DNA from: Cladorhizidae sp. MBARI D1340-BT2
Taxonomy: Eukaryota > Porifera > Demospongiae > Poecilosclerida > Cladorhizidae
Reading direction: 5' to 3'
Assembly: GCA_028752905.1 (NCBI GenBank)
Contig: JAQNBH010000004.1
Span: 37,628,336 to 37,692,335, forward strand
DNA length: 64,000 nucleotides
The notes under the pieces are model-generated. The model saw only the letters and a list, made by a program, of their open reading frames with translations, made no database searches and was not told where the DNA came from. Shown here piece by piece: positions 11,058-20,599 of the stretch. Each line of letters begins with the position of its first letter. Positions within the stretch are counted from its first letter, which is position 1. Position numbers and translations under genes: made by a program.

Positions 11058-12240
11058 ATCTAGAGGATTCAAGGCTGCAGCTATCGTCTGTATTTTGAAG
11101 GAGGGCCTGACAGCAACAAGGCAAAGCGTCCAGTTTTGTCAAGCACTGCGAGACTGGTATCGCCTCACAGCCATGGAGCGGAGTTTTTTATTGCTGGCCC
11201 AAAACTCGTGGTCGAAAAGATGCTTGGAATATGATGAGAAGACAGCATACCAACTGCAGTTCTCATTCACAGCGAAGGGAACCCAGTCTTGCTTTGCAGG
11301 ACATTGAGTGTGTTGATATTTTGAGTCAGTGGTAATGCCAACTGATAAGAGAAGCCAATAAAGTTTGTGTTGAACTAGTTTTGGGATGGAACTATGTGAA
11401 AGTTATAATATCTAGTGTAGAAGCTTTCTGTGTCACACTGAAGCTATGTTGGTTGCTAGTGGCTAATGATAATCTAGGCCTGGGTCTTGATGGTATTTTG
11501 GTTAGAGCCAATGTGCCGATTGCCATTGGATTAAAAAATATATATTTATTATATATAGTTTAGGGACTTTGTAGATGTTATGGCTTAAATCTAGGGCAAG
11601 ATATTGATATAGAACACTGGTGAATTGGTATAGTGACTCATGTAATAACATGATCAATAGCAGTATCATTTATCCCTGTCCTAGGTCAAGAGATTGGAGC
11701 GAGATACAGAACCTTGAAGAGGACAGACGAGTGCACAGTTCAATTGGAAACACATAGGCTTTTTGTTGTTGTATAAGGCAGGCACGAAAGAACAAGCCAA
11801 GATATGATTCATGTTGTATTATGGTTGTGTGTAATAAGGTGTAGATTTATACTCAGGTGTTTTAAACCTCTGTTTATTTGATTATAGCGTGAAACATTTG
11901 GTGAAGGTAAATGTGTGGGCCAGTATTATGAGAGCCACTTTTTGTTCAAATTCTTCACTAGACCCTTTTTACCCTTTGTAAAGGATGTTTGCTCCCATCA
12001 CCACATGCAGGACACTGACCCCAAACGCACATCCAGGCTGGCTAAGGAGTTTGATATAAATTGATGGAGGATGCCTCCTGAGTTTCAATGCCAACCCCAT
12101 TGAAGACCTGTGACACGAGTACATCAGGAGAGAAGTGAAGCCCAAGTCCAAAGCTGAATTGGTGGACAGCTTAACACAATTTTGATTAACTGTAGATGTC
12201 AGAAGTAGAACAGACACCTGGAGGGTTAGGCCACGGGGGG
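11058..12240 (+). pseudogene. Tc1-type (DD34E) transposase remnant, copy 1
   Basis: Three blocks match the transposase of copy 2. First, the N-terminal helix-turn-helix region (GSRGFKAAAIVCILKEG, from 11058). Second, a block after CCTAG at 11693 with KRLERDTEP and RTDECTVQLETHR. Third, a C-terminal block from about 11887 with VKVNVWA, PFLPFVKDV and TDPKRTSRLAKEF, then ANPIEDL. The blocks are separated by the same intron-like gaps as in copy 2. Stops and indels break the frame, and the catalytic segment is degraded. It is not functional. Confidence 0.8.
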
Positions 12241-12258
12241 GGGGGGGGGGGGGGGGGG
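12234..12258 (+). repeat. Poly-G tract, ~25 bases
   Basis: Uninterrupted G run following CCAC. It sits where the C-terminal transposase match of Tc1 copy 1 ends and the missing BEN segment would begin. Such tracts can form quadruplexes, and the length may be unreliable in the assembly. Confidence 0.8.
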
Positions 12259-12434
12259 ATTATTTGGAAATCACTTGCCAAGCAATGCTTCTTGATATCA
12301 AGTTGGCAAAACTTTCGTGTGTTTGGGCAGTTAGAGATGTTAAATTTTCTTATTAAATTATCAATAAGAAGAAAAAAAATAATGATAATTTCAAAAACAA
12401 CTATATAGTTATCGAACAAGTCCAGTCCTGACCC

Positions 12435-12919
12435 CACCACCACAGATGTAGAGTGAAGAACTGTAATCCTCGTCTTCCATGACAGGCTTGAATTCTTCCT
12501 CCATGGCTGCCTGGTAACTGCATTTCAAAATAGTAAATCACACCTGAACTTGATTTGATTTAAAACTTAACAATAGCTGAAATCTTGCCTTTATATATCA
12601 CCCTCACTGCCTTGGCCTCCCACCTCCCACTCCCACTGAGGAGCACTCTAAAACATTGCTGCTTGGTACAGCCACCCAGAACTTTCATTCTGCCAGAAGA
12701 CCAAACAATAGTCAGTATAATTATCATTAGTGGATCCACTGTTCTAGCTTTTATTTTGGGGGGTTTCGTTTTAAATATGTAACACTAACAACTAGACTGA
12801 AGTAAAGGCTGGGTCACTACCACAGATAGGCGCTAGAGGTTCAAGCCATTGGAGTTCTACCTAGTGTTACACTTACTGCTCAGAGCGAAGGTAGCAGCGA
12901 GAGTTCTTCTGTAAGCCAT
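12435..12919 (-). pseudogene. BEN-domain gene remnant in Tc1 copy 1 (exons 1-3)
   Basis: Read on the minus strand, 12919-12877 is a 43-bp first exon, MAYRRTLAATFALS, ending at a GTAAGT donor. It has the same length and nearly the same sequence as exon 1 of the BEN gene in copy 2 (MALQRTLAATLAHR). Bases 12711-12571 match exon 2 (YCLVFW and the AAGATTTCAGCT end), but its acceptor AG has decayed to TG and stops are present. Bases about 12510-12435 match exon 3 (AAMEEEFKPVMEDED). The BEN domain itself is deleted. Confidence 0.75.
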
Positions 12920-13069
12920 TCCCAGGACAAATCAAAAGTAGAAGCTGCAACAAAACAGAACAGTAATCAACAGTAGGCCGACTGACTTGCGCTCCATCGA
13001 ACACGTGGTGTAGGATACCGAATGTTGATTGCGCGTTTCGGATAATTAAATAACGGTTCGTGCGTTGCG

Positions 13070-13185
13070 TTCGCGATACGTTGCTTGAGCGTTTCCTGTG
13101 CGTTGCTTGAGCGTTGCTTGAGCGTTTCCTGTGCGTTGCTTGAGCGTTGCTTGAGCGTTTCTTAAGAACGGTTTCTGCGTTGAAC
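13070..13185 (-). repeat. Subterminal 11-bp array, BEN side of Tc1 copy 1
   Basis: Tandem 11-mers CGTTGCTTGAG and CGTTTCCTGTG alternate about eight times next to the right terminal repeat. Copy 2 has the equivalent at its left end (about 56388-56445: CAACGCACAGG / CAACGGTCAGG). The sequence differs from the array at the transposase end. Confidence 0.75.
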
Positions 13186-13237
13186 GTTTACCCAACGCAA
13201 CGGTACGTAAAGTTTTTTTTGGCCGCTACTGTAAGAG

Positions 13238-14670
13238 AGTCCCCCTTCATGAGGGTGGAAACTGAGAGAATCCCCCTTCATGAGGATGGAACCTGAGAGA
13301 GACCCCCTTCATGAGGGTGGAACCTGAGAGAGTCTCCCTTCGTGAGGGTGGAACCTGAGAGAGTCCACCTTCATGAGGGAGGAACCTGAGAGAGACCCCC
13401 TTCATGAGGGTGGAACCTGAGAGAGTCCCCCTTCATGAGGGTGGAAGCTGAGAGAGACCCCCTTTATGAGGGTGGAACCTGAGAGAGACCCCGTTCATGA
13501 GGGTGGAACCTGAGAGAGTCCCCCTTCATGAGGGTGGAACCTGAGAGAGACCCCCTTCATGAGAGTGGAACCTGAGAGAGTCCCCCTTCATGAGGGTGGA
13601 ACCTGAGAGACTCCCCCTTCATGAGGGTGGAACCTGAGAGAGACCCCCTTCATGAGAGTGGAACCTGAGAGAGTCCCCCTTCATGAGGGTGGAACCTGAG
13701 AGACTCCCCCTTCATGAGGGTGGAACCTGAGAGAGACCCCCTTCAATGAGGGTGGAACCTGAGAGAGTCCCCCTTCATGAGGGTGGAACCTGAGAGACTC
13801 CCCCTTCATGAGGGTGGAACCTGAGAGAGACCCCCTTCAATGAGGGTGGAACCTGAGAGAGTCCCCCTTCATGAGGGTGGAACCTGAGAGAGTCCCCCTT
13901 CGGAACCTGAGAGAGTCCCCCTTCATGAGGGTGGAACCTGAGAGAGTCCCCCTTCATGAGGGTGGAACCTGAGAGAGACCCCTTCATGAGGGTAGAACCT
14001 GAGAGAGTCCCCCTTCATGAGGGTGGAACCTGAGAGAGCCACCCTTCATGAGGGTGGAACCTGAGAGAGTCCCCCTTCATGAGGGTGGAACCTGAGAGAG
14101 CCCCCTTCATGAGGGTGGAACCTGAGAGAGACCGCCTTCATGAGGGTGGAACCTGAGAGAGTCCCCCTTCATGAGGGTGGAACCTGAGAGAGCCCCCTTC
14201 ATGAGGGTGGAACCTGAGAGAGACCCCCTTCAATGAGGGTGGAACCTGAGAGAGTCCCCCTTCATGAGGGTGGAACCTGAGAGAGTCCCCCTTCGGAACC
14301 TGAGAGAGTCCCCCTTCATGAGGGTGGAACCTGAGAGAGTCCCCCTTCATGAGGGTGGAACCTGAGAGAGACCCCTTCATGAGGGTAGAACCTGAGAGAG
14401 CCACCCTTCATGAGGGTGGAACCTGAGAGAGTCCCCCTTCATGAGGGTGGAACCTGAGAGAGCCCCCTTCATGAGGGTGGAACCTGAGAGAGACCGCCTT
14501 CATGAGGGTGGAACCTGAGAGAGTCCCCCTTCATGAGGGTGGAACCTGAGAGAGTCCCCCTTCATGAGGGTGGAACCTGAGAGAGACCGCCTTCATGAGG
14601 GTGGAACCTGAGAGAGACCCCCTTCATGAGGGTGGAACCTGAGAGAGTCCCCCTTCATGAGGGTGGAACC
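13238..14670 (+). repeat. Minisatellite, 29-bp unit, abutting the Tc1 right end
   Basis: Unit begins GAGAGTCCCCCTTCATGAGG and continues GTGGAACCT, about 49 copies. Blocks have been duplicated: the stretch with CTTCGGAACC at 13898 recurs at 14293. It starts directly after the TA duplication of the Tc1 insertion and lies inside the piggyBac element. Minus-strand open frames at 13775 and 14138 are by-products. Confidence 0.96.
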
Positions 14671-14873
14671 TACGTATTTCTTGTCCGTGGATTGTCTGTT
14701 TTATAGTCTGTACTTACTAGGTAAGGTTGATGGGTTTATAATCAAACTTGGGAATGCATCACATCTCCATGAATAACATAAAAAATATAAAAAACAGGCG
14801 TTTTATTTCGTGGTTCATTGCCAGATGCAAATAAGAAACATGGTGTGTATTTTTATCCAAAACAAACACAAAT

Positions 14874-15424
14874 ATGGATCTGCAGGCAGTATTGGAGGCT
14901 CTTTCTGATATTGAGAATGACTTTGAAAGTGACAGTGAACTGGATGATGTGGAAGAAATGAACTAGATGATATTGGAAGAAGATGAACTATATGATGTGG
15001 AAGAATGGCCGGCCCCTGAAGAAATGGAAGATGCTAATGGCAGCAGTAGTGTAGATGAGACTGATGGGGAAATGGATGTGGAAACTGGCCATACGAGTGG
15101 AAGTGGGCTTGTCAGGTGCAAAGAAGTTGACAACATTATGAGCCCCACCGAGCGTAGAAACTCCTGGTTAAAATTTGCCAGATGATGATGTTGAGCCCAA
15201 GGATATTTCTTCACCTGTTCTTTGCAGACAAGGATTTTGACCTAGTAGTGCGTGAAACAAATATTAATACACAAATTCTGATCGTAAACAGGCCACTTAC
15301 GGTTCGCTCAGGCTCAGTGTACTACTATCAGACTTGCTCTGACCACCCACCTCTACATCCAGAAGAGTGCTTCAAGGAGTACCACACAGCCAAGATCCTG
15401 AAGAAACCAAGAGCAACACAGTGA
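14874..15424 (+). pseudogene. piggyBac-type transposase relic, internally deleted
   Basis: ATG at 14874 opens an acidic N-terminal region (MDLQAVLEALSDIENDFESD), as in many piggyBac transposases. It is broken by an in-frame TAG near 14964 and a frameshift near 15180. A segment DKDFDLVVRETN then matches the start of the conserved piggyBac core, but the catalytic core is missing. The frame passes directly to a C-terminal cysteine-rich tail, YYQTCSDHPPLHPEECFKEY, ending at 15424. The family is recognised from these end motifs, and the protein cannot catalyse transposition. Confidence 0.65.
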
Positions 15425-16079
15425 ACTCATGACTATATTGTTATTCAATGACTATAATATTGTTATTCAATTATCTTCTTATAAAACATTGTACTTGATC
15501 TAGCAAGGTATTCAAATGGATTTTTGCTGCTGACAATCTTGTTCTAGCTAGATAGCTATATATCCAGGTAAGTTTTAGTACACAATGTAACAAAAATAGC
15601 TCCCACCAACCTAAATTGCCAATCCTATAGCTACCACACAGCATACAGACAAATCTAGCATACTTTGCATAGTCTAAGCAGCCGACTAACATACAAAAAT
15701 AGCGTAGAAGCTACCATGACTATTTTCTAAACAAAGGTATAACAATAGCGTCAATACGATGGGTTTTTTTTAACTGGCTATCGAATACTTACAGTTTGCT
15801 GAGATAACCAATGTTCCCTGGACCTGTCTCTGTTGTTTGGTCAATTTTGGAGTAGTAAATATGCCGTAGGAGCAACTAACAACAGACCGTTTCTTCCCCA
15901 TGCGATCGACCATTTAAAAAACAAACAATGCCGCACCCAGGTGACTACTTCCGGTTTGAGTATAACGCACGTACAATGATTGTGACGTTTCCAATTGCCG
16001 CCGTGTAAGTGTTAAAAGGATATTGAAAATATTTCCAACATGATTCAGCATTTTAATTACATAATTAATATTTGTGTTT

Positions 16080-16158
16080 TTTGTGTGCATATCTGAACTT
16101 TTTGCTTATCCGACTACCTTGGGTCCCAATGTGTTCGGATAAGAGAGGGTCTACTGTA
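16080..16158 (-). mobile_element. Tigger/pogo-like terminal fragment
   Basis: Read in reverse it begins CAGTAGACCCTCTCTTATCC, continues GAACACATTGGGACCCAAGG, then repeats TCGGATAAGC. This is the pattern of pogo/Tigger termini. A TA follows at 16159. No partner end was found in the window, so it is a single truncated end abutting the piggyBac-like element. Confidence 0.5.
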
Positions 16159-16399
16159 TTAGATATGCCAAAAGCTAATAAAAAAAACAATTAAAAATAG
16201 TTGATGGTAGGGTTGAGGTATAAGGAAAAAAGCGCTAAATACTTCCATTACCTGTCATGGGGGAGGGGAGAAATAGTGATGAAGCCCGTGGGAAAGCCTG
16301 GGGGGTCTGGGGGTGGGTGGGGGGCGTGGTTCTGGGGTCAAGGAATTTTTTTGAATTTTACATCCACTCGGATTGCAATCTCGAAAGAATTGTTTGGAA

Positions 16400-16482
16400 A
16401 ACATGATGTAACCATGATGTAACCATGATGTAACCATGATGTAACCATGATGTAACCATGATGTAACCATGATGTAACCACA
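16400..16482 (+). repeat. Short tandem repeat, 11-bp unit
   Basis: CATGATGTAAC repeated about seven times without interruption. Confidence 0.95.
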
Positions 16483-16620
16483 CACCACAAGCTCATTAGT
16501 TTTAATTAAAACTCAGTGTTATGCATGAAGTGGGGTCATCCCCCTGTGGGATCAATGGGAGGCTTGGGAAAAGCAAGGGAATCACTGACTGGAGCCATGC
16601 TACTGAATTATTAAAAGTAC

Positions 16621-17340
16621 GTGGAGAGTCTTGGTGTCATTGAGATGCTGAAGTCACTGCTAGTAGGTCACAGCAGGCAATGTGGAGCGTCCGTCCTTGA
16701 GTTACGATGTTCAGCTGTTGCCAAGCAAGCAAGTAGAGGAGAGAGAAACTGTAATATCATGCTCAAGTTGATGAGGTCGGAATATTTTCTGGCAAAGAAT
16801 AAGATTCCCCACACCATTGACCGTTTATCGAAATCTTATTGCCTTGACGGAGATGGATTGCTGGAGGAGCACACCACACAAGATGCTTCCAATGCTCAGT
16901 ATGCCTACAAGTAGAGTGCAGTGATGCTTCTTGAGGCATTGCTGGAAGGGCACATCACACAAGATGCTTCCAATGCTCAGTATGCTTGCAAGTATAGTGC
17001 AGCAGGGTTTCATTTAGAAAATTGTCCAAGGGGGGTCAACTGGAGGAATCTGGATATTAAGGGGGGGCATGATGTCAAGCACTTATCAACATCAATAAGA
17101 ATTTTAATAATACAATTACTAAGGGGAGGGGGGGGGGAGGTTCCAAGGGGGGGCAGCCGCCATGCCTAAATGAAACCCTGTGCAGTGATGCTTCTTGAGG
17201 CTCTCGACACATGGCTCGAGAGAAAGCAATTATACACAGAGTCTACAGTCCAGCCCATATATCTCTATATTAGCTGACGAGTGTCAAGACACATCCACAC
17301 AGGAAGAGCTTTCCATCTGTTGCAGGTGGATTGTAGATGC
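16621..17340 (+). pseudogene. hAT-like (ZNF862/DUF4371-type) transposase relic
   Basis: Two separated segments read as one decayed protein. The first, 16621-16914, contains MRSEYFLAKNKIPHT and GLLEEHTTQDASNAQY. The second, 17186-17335, gives SAVMLLEALDTWLERKQLYT, then after an in-frame stop DECQDTSTQEELSICCRW. These strings resemble the DUF4371/hAT-type proteins common in invertebrate genomes. An 81-bp in-frame tandem duplication (period 16858 to 16939) and a 178-bp inserted element (17003-17180) interrupt it. Dead copy; the family call is from memory of the motifs. Confidence 0.55.
17003..17180 (+). mobile_element. Small CAGGG-ended non-autonomous DNA element, copy A
   Basis: Terminal inverted repeats CAGGGTTTCATTTAG / CTAAATGAAACCCTG. 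TGCAG is duplicated at 16998-17002 and 17181-17185. The neighbouring 81-bp repeat preserves the uninterrupted empty site (AGTGCAGTGATGCTTCTTG), which proves both the boundaries and the 5-bp target duplication. The interior has G-runs and an AATTTTAATAATACAATT block shared with copies B and C. It has no coding capacity. CAGGG ends suggest the hAT group, although 5 bp is shorter than the usual 8. Confidence 0.85.
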
Positions 17341-17344
17341 CTGT

Positions 17345-18590
17345 TATTAACACAGGACTACGCAATAGGCTGAATGATGCTAACTGTCTCCTCTCATGAG
17401 AATAGCAACTGTAGATTCAGAACTCTCCTCGATCAACTTTAATGAAGTTCTTAAAGTGAGAAAAAATCATCGAATCCAGTTCTAGTAGCATTATAGGACA
17501 CAGTTAGTTGACACACACTTATTAGAGCCTGTTGACACCTCGGTGTTGTTGACACACACTTATTAGAGCCTGTTGACACCTCAGTGTTGTATGTTTTTGT
17601 TTCATGTCCAAGATTGTAAGTCATATTAATGATTGTCTAAACTTATCTTCCTAAATTTTCAAGATTTCTGGGTGTGTGTGAAATTCCAGCCCCCCCCTTC
17701 CCCCCTCTTTCTTTATGAAACACTGAATTACGAGTAGCTGTTGAAAGCGATCAAGATGTCCAGTCGACTAATAATGGAGGACGTGCGAAATTCTTCAATT
17801 TAATATATATTTTTCCCCTGACGATGTCAGACTTTGTGCCATATGGTGCTTACGGGTGAAGAACCAGCTTCATGCTCTTACAATACCATGTACTGCAGCT
17901 GCTGTTATATGTTCCCATGGATACCGGCAGCACAAACAAGGTCTAATTGAGCCAAGTGTCTCTCCTATAAGAGTCGTGTGTCTCCACATGGAAGCCCCAC
18001 AGATAAATTGTATTTCTTTGAATGGTTACTGCAAGTTCGAATCATTTCAGATGCCTTAATGGAGCGAGGATTAAACGAGGTTGAACAAAACTAATCCCAG
18101 GCAGGTTATGGGCATGTGCGAGTTCATTTAGCCCCACCTACTGGCTCCTCCCAGTCACTGTTGAGCTCGAGTCAACAAACGCTAGCACAAAGAAATTGAA
18201 GGTAGCGACAGCGAAGGCTGGGGCCTGAACAAATTAGGACAAACAACATTTGCTAGTCCCGAGGCATCAACTAGAATTTCGTGCTACTTTCCCAGCTCTT
18301 CGTCGTCGAGGTCCGAGAAAAGGTTGCTAGAATTCTGACGGTCTCGACGTACCAACTTGGAGTGAGCTCACAATTTATTTGCACTTCGGCTGCCACTCCC
18401 CCCTATTTTAAGCCGTGAATCGCGACATCTTCCCCCTGCCTTTCTGAAATTTCAATTTATTTGCGCACGCATGGGAACACTGCAAAAACTATTCGACGAC
18501 TGCGAACACTATTTTGTTCAGACCTCGTAGTGGTTGAGGGTGAATATCATTGGAGGATATGGCTTATGATAAGCGAGTCTGGCAACAATG
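17345..18590. other. Intron 4 remainder, no recognised gene
   Basis: It holds a two-copy 41-bp repeat (17507-17590) and a weak pair of inverted arms, CGAGGTTGAACAAAAC (18075) and its near-complement at 18512-18528. The arms could bound a decayed 450-bp element. The frame at 17856-18059 has no recognised features. Confidence 0.5.
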
Positions 18591-18711
18591 TATAAAACAT
18601 GTCATGTTGTAGACACAGAATGCTCGATCATAACCAGTGGATGTTTGCAAGTCTTGATACTATTTTGATACTCTGCATTTGTGTTCCTGTGATGTGTATG
18701 TCCTTGTATAG

Positions 18712-18779
18712 ATGCACCAGAGGAACACTCGGCTCGTGGAAACACATGCTCAGCAAACAACTAAGATGGCCGCTGAAAT
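18712..18779 (+). CDS. Coiled-coil gene, exon 5 (residues 417-439)
   Basis: Acceptor CCTTGTATAG and donor AT|GTAAGC. It enters in phase 0, as required after exon 4, and leaves two bases (AT). Reads MHQRNTRLVETHAQQTTKMA. Only 68 bp, so support comes from the phase match on both sides and the good splice sites. Confidence 0.75.
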
Positions 18780-18902
18780 GTAAGCCAACAAGAGCTGAAG
18801 CAATGGAAGGAAAAGAAAGATATATATATATTTTTTTAAGTTTCCCAATCATTGGCATTTCTTGGTCATAGTGATGAGTTGGTGATGCAAGGACCATGGG
18901 CA

Positions 18903-19765
18903 GATCTGTAGAGACCCGGGAACCTAAATGCTTGGGGGGGGGGATCTGTAGAGAAGCGGAACCTAAATTGCTGGGGGAGAATTGGAACCTAAAATCCTTG
19001 TGGAGATATGTAGGGAACTGGAACCTAAGATCCTTTGGGAGATCTGTAGGGAACTGGAACCTAAGATCCTTGGGGAGATCTGTAGGGAACTGGACCTAAG
19101 ATCCTTGGGGAGATCAGTAGGGAACTGGACCTAAGATCATTGGGTAGATCTGTAGGGAACTGGAACCTAAGATCCTTGGGGAGATCTATAGGGAACAGGA
19201 ACCTAAGATCCTTGGGGAGATCTGTAGGTAACTGGAACCTAAGATCCTTGGCGGAGATCAGTAGGGAACTGGACCTAAGATCCTTGGGTAGATCTGTAGG
19301 GAACTGGAATCTAAGATCCTTGTGGAGATATGTAGGGAACTGGAACCTAAGATCCTTTGGGAGATCTGTAGGTAACTGGAACCTAAGATCCTTGGGGAGA
19401 TCAGTAGGGAACTGGACCTAAGATCCTTGTGGAGATCTGTAGGGAACTGGACCTAAGATCCTTGGGGAGATCTATAGGGAACAGGAACCTAAGATCCTTG
19501 GGGAGATCAGTAGGGAACTGGACCTAAGATCATTGGGTAGATCTGTAGGGAACTGGAACCTAAGATCCTTGGGGAGATCTATAGGGAACAGGAACCTAAG
19601 ATCCTTGGGGAGATCTGTAGGGAACTGGAACCTAAGATCCTTGGGGAGATCTGTAGGGAACTGGACCTAAGATCGATCCTTGTGGAGATCTGTAGGGAAC
19701 TGGACCTAAGATCCTTGTGGAGATATGTTGGGAACTGAAACCTAAGATTCTTTGGGAGATCTAAA
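18903..19765 (+). repeat. Minisatellite, ~36-bp unit (intron 5)
   Basis: Unit contains GATCCTTGGGGAGATCTGTA followed by GGGAACTGGAACCTAA, about 24 copies, some shortened to 34 bp by loss of AA. Short open frames at 18896 and 19140 are by-products. Confidence 0.95.
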
Positions 19766-20004
19766 AACTCTAATCCTGGTTACACCTCTGGCCATACAAA
19801 AGCACCATTCACCTGGATGGTGCTCCAATACTGCCATCTGAATGTCATGGATCACTTCGGATTTGGGAGTCCTCGCATAGGGTATAGGTCTGGTTGTCCC
19901 ATGATGTTTTAATGGGTACCATCCATACCAACGTTATGCCTGTCCTACCCTAATGACCTACAGGATTGAGTGACTAGGAAGGTACTTAGTGGATTCCATG
20001 GGGT

Positions 20005-20592
20005 GATGCAACCTGTCCTGCATGAGAGGATAGTGCAACCTGTCCTACATGAGAGGATAATGCAACTGTCCTGCATGAGAGGATAATGCAACCTGTCCTG
20101 CATGAGGGGATAATGCAACCTGTCCTGCATGAGAGGATAGTGCAACCTGTCCTGCATGAGGGGATAATGCAACCTGTCCTGCATGAGAGGATAATACAAC
20201 CTGTCCTGCATGAGAGGATAATGCAACCTGTCCTGCATGAGGGGATAATGCAACCTGTCCTGCATGAGGGGATAATGCAACCTGTCCTGCATGAGGGGAT
20301 AATGCAACCTGTCCTGCATGAGAGGATAATGCAACCTGTCCTGCATGAGAGGATAATACAACTTGTCCTACATGAGGGGATAATGTAACCTGTCCTGCAT
20401 GAGAGGATAATGCAACCTGTCCTGCATGAGAGGATAATGCAACCTGTCCTGCATGAGAGGATAGTGCAACCTGTCCTGCATGAGAGGATAATGCAACCTG
20501 TCCTGCATGAGAGGATAATGCAACCTGTCCTGCATGAGAGGATAATGCAACCTGTCCTACATGAGAGGATAATGCAACCTGTCCTGCATATG
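20005..20592 (+). repeat. Minisatellite, 27-bp unit (intron 5)
   Basis: Unit begins CCTGTCCTGCATGAGAGGAT and continues AATGCAA, about 22 copies. Because 27 is divisible by three, frames of up to 232 codons stay open on both strands. They are repetitive and unsupported. Confidence 0.96.
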
Positions 20593-20599
20593 GTAGGAG

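Larger units (their letters stand above)
10762..13231 (+). mobile_element. Tc1/mariner element, copy 1 (decayed), with BEN gene remnant
   Basis: Both ends carry the inverted repeat CAGTAGAGGCCAAAAAAAAC / CAGTAGCGGCCAAAAAAAAC, continuing with CTTTACGTACCG and GCGTTGG. TA is duplicated at 10760-10761 and 13232-13233. It holds a broken DD34E-type transposase on the + strand (11058-12240) and three recognisable exons of a BEN-domain gene on the - strand (12435-12919). Layout and orientation match the longer copy at 56319-60335. It is 2470 bp, so about 1.5 kb of the BEN half is missing. A G tract of about 25 bases at 12234-12258 lies at the deletion point. Confidence 0.88.
10635..16011 (+). mobile_element. 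Decayed piggyBac-like element with nested insertions
   Basis: TTAA stands at both borders (10631-10634 and 16012-16015). The inner ends are near-perfect inverted repeats: CTCTTACACTGCG on the left and the reverse of CACTTACACGGCGG on the right. Inside is a truncated piggyBac-type transposase relic (14874-15424). A Tc1 element (10762-13231) and a 29-bp minisatellite (13238-14670) interrupt it. Without the Tc1 insert it is about 2.9 kb. Bases 10640-10760 hold short CGTTTGTCAC / GTGACA inverted motifs typical of subterminal regions. The DDE core is missing, so it is non-autonomous. Confidence 0.7.

Noticed and set aside
12186..12443. Pro-rich frames across the 25-base G tract
   Set aside because: They are produced by the homopolymer. 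The region is the deletion junction of the decayed Tc1 copy.
18017..18060. Possible tRNA T-loop (GTTCGAATC)
   Set aside because: No D-arm, anticodon stem or acceptor stem could be placed at the proper distances upstream.
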